From NCBI GenBank assembly GCA_041660545.1, contig JBAZWE010000098.1, positions 1 through 5,954 on the forward strand: a stretch of DNA of 5,954 nucleotides, read 5' to 3'. The position numbers were made by a program, and so were the translations under genes. A model generated the notes under the pieces. The model was given only the letters and a program-made list of their open reading frames with translations, made no database searches and was not told the origin of the DNA. This stretch comes from JBAZWE01 sp041660545 (lineage in GTDB: Bacteria; Actinomycetota; Thermoleophilia; BMS3ABIN01). The first letter of the stretch is position 1. Each line of letters begins with the position of its first letter. Positions 1 through 5,954 of the stretch are shown here, piece after piece.

Positions 1-1
1 A

Positions 2-610
2 ACAACTCTTACCAAAATGCTCTGCACGCTCATACTACCAAGCGGCGGCAGTGCGAGCGTCTGTGGTTTTGACCTGGCAAAGCAGCAGGGAAACGTCAAA
101 GCGTCGATCGCCCTCATCTCCAGCGAAGAACGCAGCTTTTACTGGCGGCTTACGGGAAGACAGAACCTTCACTTCTTCGCCGCACTTCACGGACTTACGA
201 AAGAAAAAGCCCGGGAGCGTATAGACGAAGCGCTGAAACAGGTCGATATGACCAACGCGGCCGACCGCACTTTCAAGGAATACTCCACCGGCATGAAACA
301 GCGGATGGGCCTGGCGCGCGGACTGTTGGCCGATCCGGACATCTTTTTCATGGACGAGCCCACCAAGGGCCTCGATCCTGTCGCCACCAGGAAGCTGCAC
401 GACTTCATAATAAACAGGCTGGCAGCCACGGGAAAAACCGTCTTCCTCGCGACCCACCATCTGGCGGAGGCGGAACAGGTCTGTAACCGGGTGGGAATAA
501 TGTCAGAAGGCGAGATGGTGGCCAGCGGCATCACCAGCGAACTCACTGGCGATTCATCGCTGGCGGAATATTTTCACGCGCTGATATCCGATACGGAAGC
601 GGAGGAATAG
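2..610 (+). CDS. ABC-2-type exporter, ATP-binding subunit (5' partial)
   Basis: This is the nucleotide-binding subunit of an ABC exporter of the DrrA/NatA type, which would hydrolyse ATP at the inner face of the membrane to drive the permease encoded next. The gene runs in from the left edge: the frame is open from base 2, and the first residues TTLTKML are what normally follows the GK of Walker A, so Walker A itself is mostly lost. The ATG at 17 is an internal Met. Numbering from base 2, I see the Q-loop region SSEERSFYW (about 40-48), the signature YSTGMKQR (94-101, the usual STGMK variant of LSGGQ), Walker B FFMDEP with catalytic Glu119, the D-loop GLDP, and H-loop His152. The Q-loop position appears to hold Glu42 and not Gln, a variant I associate with relatives carrying the same ERSFYWRLTGRQNL stretch. 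The visible 202 residues lack only a short N-terminal part compared with the family. Function as a transporter ATPase is secure; the substrate is unknown. Confidence 0.95.
   Translation, partial: TTLTKMLCTLILPSGGSASVCGFDLAKQQGNVKASIALISSEERSFYWRLTGRQNLHFFAALHGLTKEKARERIDEALKQVDMTNAADRTFKEYSTGMKQRMGLARGLLADPDIFFMDEPTKGLDPVATRKLHDFIINRLAATGKTVFLATHHLAEAEQVCNRVGIMSEGEMVASGITSELTGDSSLAEYFHALISDTEAEE
601..605 (+). promoter_or_regulatory. Shine-Dalgarno for the permease gene
   Basis: GGAGG lies inside the last codons of the ATPase gene, five bases before a GTG that directly follows the ATPase stop codon. It supports GTG at 611 as the permease start and implies translational coupling of the two transporter subunits. 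Confidence 0.8.
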
Positions 611-1435
611 GTGCTCAGAAAACCACTGGCGTTTCTGAAGAAAGATTTCCTTACAGAGATCAGCTACCGCTTCTCGTTCGTGCTCCAGTTCATGAGCATC
701 TTCTTCTCGGTCGTCATGTTCTATTTCGTCGCCCAGTTGCTGGGAGAGTCGCCGACCCTGCAGCAGAAACTCGGGGATTACGGCGGTGACGCCGCCCAGA
801 GCTATTTTGCCTTCGTGCTGATCGGCATAGCCTTCTCCAATTATCTTTCAGTCGGCCTGACGAGTTTTTCCAGCAGCATCAGGGCTGAGCAGATGATCGG
901 CACGCTTGAGGCGATGCTGGTGACGCCTACGCGCCTGTCCAATATCGTCGTCTCTTCCTCGCTCTGGAGCTTCACTTTCACCTCGATCCAGGTCGCGGTC
1001 TACCTGCTGATCGGCGGCCTCTTCTTCGGCGTCGATTTCGGCAACGCCAGCCCGTTACCCGCGATCACCGCCCTCATCCTGACGGTAATCGCTTTCAGCA
1101 GCCTCGGCATCATTTCGGCCAGCTTCATCATGATCTTCAAGCGCGGCGACCCCATCGCCTGGGTGATCGCAACATCGTCAACACTGCTGGGCGGTGTTTA
1201 TTATCCGATCACTATCCTGCCGGAATGGTTGCAGACCCTCTCTTACATTTTTCCGATCACCTACGCGCTCCGCGCCATCCGCATGTCACTGTTGAAGGGG
1301 GCAGGGTTCTCCGAAGTAGGGGGCGATCTCCTGGCGCTGGTAATCTTCTCCGTGATCATGCTTCCGATAAGCCTTGTTGTCTTTCGCTATGCCGTAGCCC
1401 GCGCAAAACGCGACGGAAGCCTCGCCTACTACTAA
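611..1435 (+). CDS. ABC-2-type exporter permease subunit
   Basis: This is the integral membrane partner of the preceding ATPase, predicted to form the export channel of a DrrB/NatB-like ABC-2 transporter. It has 274 residues, normal for the family, and starts with GTG immediately after the ATPase stop behind a GGAGG. By eye there are six hydrophobic segments, near residues 21-44, 64-86, 116-141, 149-176, 181-203 and 238-259, with a positively charged N-terminus (RKPLAFLKK) that probably stays in the cytoplasm. The ABC-2 hallmark is at about 93-105 (EQMIGTLEAMLVTP), the cytoplasmic coupling region that contacts the ATPase. A second typical block, with GGVYYPITILPEWLQ at 194-208 followed by FPITYALRAIR, lies before the last membrane helix. 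ABC-2 systems export drugs, lipids, polysaccharides or ions; nothing here identifies the cargo. The gene appears intact and ends the operon, since the next 300-odd bases are non-coding. Confidence 0.95.
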   Translation: MLRKPLAFLKKDFLTEISYRFSFVLQFMSIFFSVVMFYFVAQLLGESPTLQQKLGDYGGDAAQSYFAFVLIGIAFSNYLSVGLTSFSSSIRAEQMIGTLEAMLVTPTRLSNIVVSSSLWSFTFTSIQVAVYLLIGGLFFGVDFGNASPLPAITALILTVIAFSSLGIISASFIMIFKRGDPIAWVIATSSTLLGGVYYPITILPEWLQTLSYIFPITYALRAIRMSLLKGAGFSEVGGDLLALVIFSVIMLPISLVVFRYAVARAKRDGSLAYY

Positions 1436-1490
1436 AAATTCTGTCTGTTACCTTTTCACTAGTCGATCATCCTAATAAATTAAGTAAACT

Positions 1491-1588
1491 GTCATTCAGA
1501 GGAGCGTTAGCGACGAAGAATCTGTTTTTTACTGCAAACAGAGGATTCTTCTGCACTCCTCGCTCCGTTCTTAGTGCATCGGTATGAC
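1491..1588. repeat. Imperfect inverted repeat, MITE- or REP-like
   Basis: The left arm starts with GTCAT (1491-1495) and the right arm ends with its exact complement ATGAC (1584-1588). Matching blocks occur in mirrored order: GGAGCG (1501-1506) with CGCTCC (1561-1566), GAAGAATC (1515-1522) with GATTCTTC (1544-1551), and CTGTTT (1522-1527) with AAACAG (1536-1541). The right arm is longer, so the intervening spacers do not pair cleanly, as if two variants of one repeat family had been joined head to head. The inner part (1515-1551) could fold into a hairpin. The left arm resembles a dispersed repeat that I recall from many uncultured bacterial genomes, and its translation (SFRGALATKNL) recurs in spurious predicted proteins. 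No transposase is present, so if mobile it would depend on another element. Confidence 0.7.
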
Positions 1589-1641
1589 TATTTCGGGTAG
1601 AGCCCGAGCTAATAGATAATCGTATTCCGGTATGACACCGG
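1589..1641. repeat. Second repeat-derived unit with two small hairpins
   Basis: The nine bases CGGTATGAC that close the inverted repeat (1580-1588) recur at 1628-1636, 48 bases downstream, suggesting a second copy or fragment of the same kind of element. Within it, TCGGG (1593-1597) pairs with CCCGA (1603-1607), and CCGGT (1627-1631) pairs with ACCGG (1637-1641), each with a five-base loop. The unit is short and degenerate, so its assignment to the same family is inference. Confidence 0.4.
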
Positions 1642-1648
1642 TGAAAAC

Positions 1649-1668
1649 ATTAAGCAGGATTAAGCAGG
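1649..1668. repeat. Tandem 10-bp direct repeat
   Basis: ATTAAGCAGG occurs twice with no gap (1649-1658 and 1659-1668). With only two copies, this could be a replication-slippage duplication or a paired protein-binding site. Its position about 155 bases before the preferred rpoN start is compatible with either. Confidence 0.6.
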
Positions 1669-1690
1669 CGTGAGAACGGCTCGCATAACA

Positions 1691-1720
1691 GCTACACTTA
1701 GGCACACAAACTATTAGAAT
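1691..1720 (+). promoter_or_regulatory. Weak candidate sigma-70-type promoter upstream of rpoN
   Basis: TAGAAT at 1715-1720 matches the TATAAT -10 consensus at five of six positions. The best -35 candidate, GCTACA at 1691-1696 with an 18-base spacer, matches only three of six. This is the most promoter-like patch in the gap and would give a leader of roughly 95 bases to the ATG at 1823. A chance match in AT-richer sequence is quite possible. Confidence 0.25.
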
Positions 1721-1822
1721 ATGTATTAGCGCGCAAAGTGTCCGGAACATCAGCGCAGTGAAAAACTCCCCGGCCACTTGCGGCACTTCAAGATAAAGGT
1801 GCTAAAGTCCGACTTCCCGTTC

Positions 1823-3202
1823 ATGGATCTAAAACCCATTCTAAAAACAGCTCCGACCGTAAGTCAGCAACTGGTGCTCTCCCCGAGGCTATACCAGAGC
1901 CTGAGCATATTACGCCTTGGAGCCTTCGAACTTCAGGAGCTCATACAGAAAGAGCTCGATGAAAACCCCACCCTGGAGATACCGGAAGCAGCCGACTTTG
2001 AGTCCGAGCCCGGCCAGGCTCCGGATCGTGAACTTTGGGATGATTACCTGGGCGCGAACCGGGGCGATCGTACCGGCGGCATCAACCCCTCGACCGCCGG
2101 CGAGCTGACCGCCTGCGCCGAGACTCTTTCCGAACACCTGACCCTGCAGCTGCATCTGGAGAATCTGACAAACGAGCGGCTACGCATAGGGCTGGCGATA
2201 ATCGGCAGCCTCGATGAGGATGGCTACCTGCGCGAGCCGGTGGACGAACTGGCCGCCACCATCGACAGACCGGCCGGCGAGATCGAGGATGTGCTGAGGA
2301 TCGTTCAGAGATTCGATCCTCCCGGGGTCGCCGCGCGAAACCTCGAGGAGTGTCTCGTCATACAGCTCGAACAGATCGGCGCCGGCGACACCGCGATCCG
2401 CATCGTCCGGGAATTCCTGCCACAGGTTGCCCGTAACGCGTTTGGCGAGATCGCAAAATCTTTAGGCGTTACAGCAGCGAAGGTCAGACGGGCCGTCGAG
2501 GTCATCCGCAGCCTTTGCCCCTCGCCGGGTTCACTTTTTGACACGAGTCCGCCTGCTGCGGCCGTTATCCCGGATGTCTATGCGCGGCTCGACCGCGGCC
2601 GTGTTCGTATTCTGGCAAATCGCGAGATAGTACCCTCACTCAAGCTCAGTCGCCTGTATCAGGAGATGGCCGCAAAAGCGGTTGACGCCGATCCGGCGAC
2701 CACCGCTTATATCAAGGACAAGTTGAGCGAAGCGTCGCGTCTTATACGTGACATAGACCATCGGCGAACGACTGTCACAAAGGTCGCGCGCGCCATCGCC
2801 GAAGCTCAGCCGGAGTTTTTCACCGAAGGGCCTGAGCATCTGCGGCCGCTGGGGCTGGAAAAGATCGCCACCACCCTTGATGTCCATCCGTCTACAATAA
2901 GCAGAGCGATCCTCGGTAAGTATATGAGCACGCCTCACGGTATTTTCGAATTCCGCTATTTCTTCTCTTCCGGCTATGCAACCGGAGGCGGTGAAGGACT
3001 CGCGGCCAACGCGGTGAAGAAACGCCTGGCGGGAATAATCGCCAGGGAAGATGCCAAACATCCGCTGTCAGACCAGAAACTGACCGGGATGCTCAAGCAG
3101 GATGACATCAAGATCTCCCGGCGCACGGTAGCGAAGTACCGCGAACAACTTGGCATTGCGCCCTCCTGGGAACGAAAGAAAGCTACCACACATCAAAGCT
3201 GA
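1823..3202 (+). CDS. rpoN: RNA polymerase sigma-54 factor RpoN
   Basis: This is the alternative sigma factor that directs core RNA polymerase to -24/-12 promoters and needs an AAA+ activator to melt DNA. I chose ATG 1823 because MDLKP then begins the standard Region I, with the glutamine- and leucine-rich stretch SQQLVLSPRLYQSLSIL and then ELQELIQKELDENPTLE. In-frame TTG 1778 and GTG 1799 would add 15 or 8 residues unlike the family. No start has a good Shine-Dalgarno. The product has 459 residues, normal size. A short acidic linker (about 45-70) is Region II; the core-binding domain follows, including the conserved FDPPGVAARNLEECL. The HTH is near 343-365 (LGLEKIATTLDV, then STISRA), followed by FEFRYFFSSG. 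The RpoN box is SRRTVAKYRE (432-441), which recognises the -24 element; the common form begins with Ala. The kinase gene starts about 10 bases after the stop, indicating an operon. Confidence 0.97.
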   Translation: MDLKPILKTAPTVSQQLVLSPRLYQSLSILRLGAFELQELIQKELDENPTLEIPEAADFESEPGQAPDRELWDDYLGANRGDRTGGINPSTAGELTACAETLSEHLTLQLHLENLTNERLRIGLAIIGSLDEDGYLREPVDELAATIDRPAGEIEDVLRIVQRFDPPGVAARNLEECLVIQLEQIGAGDTAIRIVREFLPQVARNAFGEIAKSLGVTAAKVRRAVEVIRSLCPSPGSLFDTSPPAAAVIPDVYARLDRGRVRILANREIVPSLKLSRLYQEMAAKAVDADPATTAYIKDKLSEASRLIRDIDHRRTTVTKVARAIAEAQPEFFTEGPEHLRPLGLEKIATTLDVHPSTISRAILGKYMSTPHGIFEFRYFFSSGYATGGGEGLAANAVKKRLAGIIAREDAKHPLSDQKLTGMLKQDDIKISRRTVAKYREQLGIAPSWERKKATTHQS

Positions 3203-3212
3203 CAAATTCAAA

Positions 3213-4760
3213 ATGATGGATCAAAAACCGAAAACAGTGGCTAAAATCCGCGATGGCATATTCGTGGCGATTCTGGTCGCCGTCATCAGCTATTTCCATT
3301 ATCGCCCCGTCCATTTCGATTTCATCTCCCATGAGGCCTTCCATATATCGCTCACGAGGCTCTATTACATTCCCATAATCTATGCCGCGATCCGTTTTGG
3401 CATAAAGGGCGGCTTGCTGACATCGCTCAGCATCACCGCGCTCTTTGTTCCTTATGCCTTCATGTCTTTGGGAGGCTTTTCCGAAAGCGGCTCTCTGGAG
3501 AACTTCTTTGAAGTCATCCTTTACAATGTTGTCGCCTTCACGACCGGCGCCGTCGTTGACTCGCGGCGCCGTCAGCAACAGCGCTACGAGGAGGTCCTGG
3601 AACTCAACAAGGAGATCGAGAACCGCGAGACCGCGTTGCGCAACATGAAGGCATACACCGAGAGCATCTTAAGCAGCATCAGCAGCGGCGTCATATCCGT
3701 TGACCGCCATAGACGGGTGGTCACGGTCAACCCGGCCGCGGCACGCATTATGGCTCGCAATGAAGACGACATGGTCGCCTTCCCCCTGGAAAAAGTCTTC
3801 GAAGGACATGAGGAGTTGCTGAGGGCCGCTGAGCTGGTTCTCACAGAAGAACAGAGCCGCGCGACCATGGAGACGGAACTTACATCAAACGGGAAACCAG
3901 TGACGGTGGCGGTGAGAGTCACGCCTCATCGCAGCCGGGGCCAGACGGTGGGCATCGTCATCACCCTCGAAGACCTCACCGAGGTGAAGGATCTTACGGA
4001 GCAGCTGCTGCGGGCCGACAAGCTGTCCGGCCTTGGCGAGCTTGTCGCCGGAGTCGCGCACGAGGTGCGCAATCCGCTTGGTGTGATCAAGGCCAGCGTG
4101 CAGATGATGGAACAGGAGATGGAAGATGGCTGCCAGGATGCGGAATTGACTCATGTTATGATTCAGGAGATCGACCGGCTCGACTCGGTGGTCAATGCCT
4201 TGCTGGACTTCGGCCGTCCTTCCAAATCCCGGTTCGAGATGATCGAACCCCGGCATGTCATCGATGAGGTCATACTGCTTACCAAGCAGTTCGCCAAGCA
4301 GCAGCAGATTGTCGTGCGAAAGGACTATCCCGACGTACTACCCGACATCTATGCGGACGAAGACAGGCTGAAACAGATTTTTGTCAACCTCATCTCCAAC
4401 GCGATTCAGTCCATGCCGGATGGCGGGGACATCACAATCGACGCCGCCGCGTCAGATGGCTACTTAAGGATTTCATTTACCGACACCGGCGTCGGCATCA
4501 CGGAAGAGGAGAAGGAACGCATCTTCGACCCATTTCACACCACCAGAGCCGAGGGCAGCGGTCTGGGTCTCTCCATCGTCCACCGAATCGTGGATGCCCA
4601 CAACGGCTTTATAAAAGTCGAGAGCCGTCCGGGTGAGGGAAGCACTTTTATTGTCGGCCTGCCCCTGGCGCATTCGCGGCCAGCAACCGAAGGCAGGCAG
4701 GAAGATTCGGCTGGCCCGGCGAATGAACCGGCTGAGAAAGAATCTGAGAGTTCCGTATAA
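3213..4760 (+). CDS. Membrane PAS sensor histidine kinase (NtrB/PilS-like class)
   Basis: This is a two-component kinase that should autophosphorylate on His and pass phosphate to the regulator encoded next. ATG 3213 (a Met-Met pair) lies 10 bases after the rpoN stop; earlier in-frame starts overlap rpoN and add unrelated residues. There is no clear Shine-Dalgarno, so translation may be coupled to rpoN. In the 515-residue product, hydrophobic segments near 15-30, 47-63, 66-86 and 98-115 form the membrane sensor part, with LTRLYYIPIIYAAIRFG and GGLLTSL typical of a membrane domain found in many such kinases. Histidines 29, 34, 40 and 44 cluster between the first two segments. A coiled-coil-like linker (118-143) leads to a PAS domain (about 145-262). 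The H-box is AHEVRNPLG with phosphoacceptor His283. The ATPase domain has the N-box (NLISNA, Asn392 and Asn396), G1 DTGVGI (424-429), F-box FDPFHTT and G2 GSGLGLSIV (448-456). The last 30 or so residues are polar and probably disordered. Signal unknown. Confidence 0.95.
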   Translation: MMDQKPKTVAKIRDGIFVAILVAVISYFHYRPVHFDFISHEAFHISLTRLYYIPIIYAAIRFGIKGGLLTSLSITALFVPYAFMSLGGFSESGSLENFFEVILYNVVAFTTGAVVDSRRRQQQRYEEVLELNKEIENRETALRNMKAYTESILSSISSGVISVDRHRRVVTVNPAAARIMARNEDDMVAFPLEKVFEGHEELLRAAELVLTEEQSRATMETELTSNGKPVTVAVRVTPHRSRGQTVGIVITLEDLTEVKDLTEQLLRADKLSGLGELVAGVAHEVRNPLGVIKASVQMMEQEMEDGCQDAELTHVMIQEIDRLDSVVNALLDFGRPSKSRFEMIEPRHVIDEVILLTKQFAKQQQIVVRKDYPDVLPDIYADEDRLKQIFVNLISNAIQSMPDGGDITIDAAASDGYLRISFTDTGVGITEEEKERIFDPFHTTRAEGSGLGLSIVHRIVDAHNGFIKVESRPGEGSTFIVGLPLAHSRPATEGRQEDSAGPANEPAEKESESSV

Positions 4761-4768
4761 ATAACCAC

Positions 4769-4774
4769 GGAGGA
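4769..4774 (+). promoter_or_regulatory. Strong Shine-Dalgarno for the response regulator
   Basis: GGAGGA sits eight bases before ATG 4783, in the 22-base gap after the kinase stop. It fixes the regulator start. It is much stronger than anything before rpoN or the kinase gene, which suggests the regulator is translated more efficiently than its partners. Confidence 0.85.
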
Positions 4775-4782
4775 TCCAGTTT

Positions 4783-5954
4783 ATGTCTGGCACCATCCTG
4801 ATAGTTGATGATGAAAAAAACATGCGCTTCGTTGTTGGCCGCGCTTTAAAGGGCGCGGGGCACGATGTGCGCGAGGCGGCGTCGGGCGAAGAAGCCCTCA
4901 AGTCCTTCGGGGAGTCGCTGCCCGACATGATTATTCTCGACCAGCGCATGCCCGGCATGGACGGCATCACGACCCTTACCATGATCAGAAAAGATCACCC
5001 AGGCCTGCCGGTGATCATGCTTACCGCACATGGCAACGTGGAAAGCGCCGTCCAGGCAATGAAAGCCGGGGCCACCGATTATCTGACCAAACCCTTCGAT
5101 GTCGAAGAGCTGAAATTATCGGTGGAGAAGGCCCTTCGGGTCAGCAAGCTCGAGCAGCAGGTGGACTACCTGCGCGGTGAGCTTGACCGTGAATATGATA
5201 CATCCGGCATCATCGGTAAAAGCCCTCAGATGAAAGAGATAATGTCAACGGTAGGCCGTGTGGCGGCTTCCGAGGCCACAGCCATGATCTACGGTGAAAG
5301 CGGCACCGGCAAGGAACTCATAGCCAAGGCGCTCCACGAGCAGAGCAACCGCAGCAAGGGGGCGTTCATCCAGTTGAGCTGCGCGGCGCTGCCTGAGACC
5401 CTGCTTGAGAGCGAGCTCTTCGGTTACGAGAAAGGCGCCTTCACAGGCGCCGTCGATTCGCGGCCAGGACGTTTCGAACTTGCGGATGGCGGCAGCCTCT
5501 TCCTCGACGAGATCGGTGACATCTCGCCGACCGTGCAGGTGAAACTGCTCAGGGTGCTTGAGAACCGGAGCTTCGAAAGGCTGGGCAGTTCGAAGACGGT
5601 CAGCGTCGATGTGCGTCTTATCGGCGCCACAAACCGGGATCTCTCCGCCTTGATAAAAACCGGTGAATTCCGCGAGGATCTTTTTTATCGCCTGAATGTA
5701 ATCCCCATAACCATGCCGCCCTTAAGAGAACGCGTCGGCGACATCAAGCTGCTGGCGGAGCATTTCCTTGTGCGTTTCGCCCCAGCCAAGAAGCTCTCGT
5801 CTGAGACCATCAGACTGCTTGAGTCACATCCCTGGCCGGGAAACGTGCGTGAGCTGCAAAACACGATCGAGCGCGCCGCCATACTGAGCGCAGGTGAGGT
5901 GATTGTTCCCCAAGACCTGCCTGTCGAGGTCCGCCAGAAAACACGCGCGTCTGA
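4783..5954 (+). CDS. NtrC-family sigma-54-dependent response regulator (3' partial)
   Basis: This is a bacterial enhancer-binding protein: once phosphorylated it would oligomerise, hydrolyse ATP and drive open-complex formation by sigma-54 polymerase. The frame is open to the window end, with 390 residues visible. The receiver domain (about 1-120) has the acidic pair Asp9/Asp10, phosphoacceptor Asp53 (ILDQRMPGMDG), Thr81 and Lys103 (LTKPFD). A linker with coiled-coil character (about 118-137) leads to the AAA+ domain, with Walker A GESGTGKE (171-178), the sigma-54-contacting loop GAFTGA (218-223), Walker B LFLDE (Asp242, Glu243), FREDLFYRL with the arginines expected of the family (Arg297, Arg303), and sensor II in WPGNVREL (351-358). 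The segment between HFL and the lid helix (VRFAPAKK) looks about five residues shorter than I recall for typical members. The C-terminal Fis-type DNA-binding domain should lie beyond the edge. The adjacent kinase is the obvious partner and the upstream rpoN supplies the sigma factor. The target genes are unknown, so I assign no symbol. Confidence 0.96.
   Translation, partial: MSGTILIVDDEKNMRFVVGRALKGAGHDVREAASGEEALKSFGESLPDMIILDQRMPGMDGITTLTMIRKDHPGLPVIMLTAHGNVESAVQAMKAGATDYLTKPFDVEELKLSVEKALRVSKLEQQVDYLRGELDREYDTSGIIGKSPQMKEIMSTVGRVAASEATAMIYGESGTGKELIAKALHEQSNRSKGAFIQLSCAALPETLLESELFGYEKGAFTGAVDSRPGRFELADGGSLFLDEIGDISPTVQVKLLRVLENRSFERLGSSKTVSVDVRLIGATNRDLSALIKTGEFREDLFYRLNVIPITMPPLRERVGDIKLLAEHFLVRFAPAKKLSSETIRLLESHPWPGNVRELQNTIERAAILSAGEVIVPQDLPVEVRQKTRAS

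Larger units (their letters stand above)
1436..1822. other. Intergenic region with repeats, no credible gene
   Basis: This stretch between the exporter operon and rpoN is visibly richer in A and T than the flanking genes. It contains an imperfect inverted repeat (1491-1588), an adjacent related unit (1589-1641), a tandem 10-bp repeat (1649-1668) and a weak candidate promoter (1691-1720). Open frames crossing it on either strand have no recognisable protein features and partly translate the repeat. I see no tRNA, riboswitch or CRISPR structure and no hairpin followed by a T run that would mark a standard terminator for the exporter operon. Confidence 0.7.

Noticed and set aside
17..19. ATG as the start codon of the ABC ATPase
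   Set aside because: The frame is open to the left edge, and the preceding codons encode TTLTK, the continuation of Walker A. The true start must be upstream of the window.
1515..1551. Hairpin as a Rho-independent terminator of the exporter operon
   Set aside because: The stem has a bulge and is not followed by a T run; the T-rich tract is in the loop. It is better explained as part of the inverted repeat.
1225..1587. A + strand open frame of 120 codons overlapping the permease 3' end
   Set aside because: It is out of frame with a solid permease gene, and its last third simply translates the inverted repeat. It has no start signal or domain.
1571..1786. A - strand open frame of 71 codons in the intergenic region
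   Set aside because: It covers the repeat units and the rpoN leader, has no ribosome binding site, and shows no recognisable protein family.
3026..3045. CTGGCG/CGCCAG stem-loop within rpoN
   Set aside because: It lies inside conserved coding sequence, and a six-base stem of this kind is expected by chance in GC-rich genes.
4788..4802. TGGCAC at the regulator start as a sigma-54 -24 element
   Set aside because: The -12 GC is missing at the required 10-base distance from GG (AT is found there), and the match lies inside the coding sequence.
4473..4982. A - strand open frame of 169 codons across the kinase/regulator junction
   Set aside because: It is antisense to the conserved G1, F and G2 boxes of the kinase and to the receiver domain of the regulator, both of which are clearly coding.

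Overview
The window is a stretch of bacterial chromosome from a moderately GC-rich organism that uses sigma-54. Two compact transcription units lie on the + strand, separated by a lower-GC intergenic region of about 390 bases that contains repeats. The lineage cannot be fixed from these bases. A sigma-54 gene next to an NtrC-type activator is common in Deltaproteobacteria, Nitrospirae, Firmicutes and several uncultured phyla. The intergenic repeat resembles elements I remember from genomes of uncultured bacteria, but that is memory and not a search result.

Region 1 (2-1435) holds an ABC-2-type exporter. The ATP-binding subunit is cut at its 5' end by the window edge. The permease begins on the base after the ATPase stop codon, behind a good Shine-Dalgarno inside the ATPase tail. 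The pair should form one DrrAB/NatAB-like export complex of unknown substrate.

Region 2 (1436-1822) is non-coding. It contains an imperfect inverted repeat of about 98 bp (1491-1588) with GTCAT/ATGAC ends, a second related repeat unit next to it on the right (1589-1641), a tandem 10-bp repeat (1649-1668) and a weak candidate sigma-70-type promoter. I see no convincing terminator or RNA gene.

Region 3 (1823-5954) reads rpoN, then a membrane-anchored PAS sensor histidine kinase, then an NtrC-family response regulator whose 3' end lies outside the window. The gaps are about 10 and 22 bases, so this looks like an operon. The logic is self-contained: the kinase senses a signal and phosphorylates the regulator, whose AAA+ domain (GAFTGA loop intact) would remodel RNA polymerase carrying the RpoN made by the first gene. 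The target promoters are not visible here.

No clearly new biological system is evident. The points most worth a second look are the composite intergenic repeat, the sigma-54/kinase/activator cassette, and the histidine-rich segment in the kinase's membrane sensor region.
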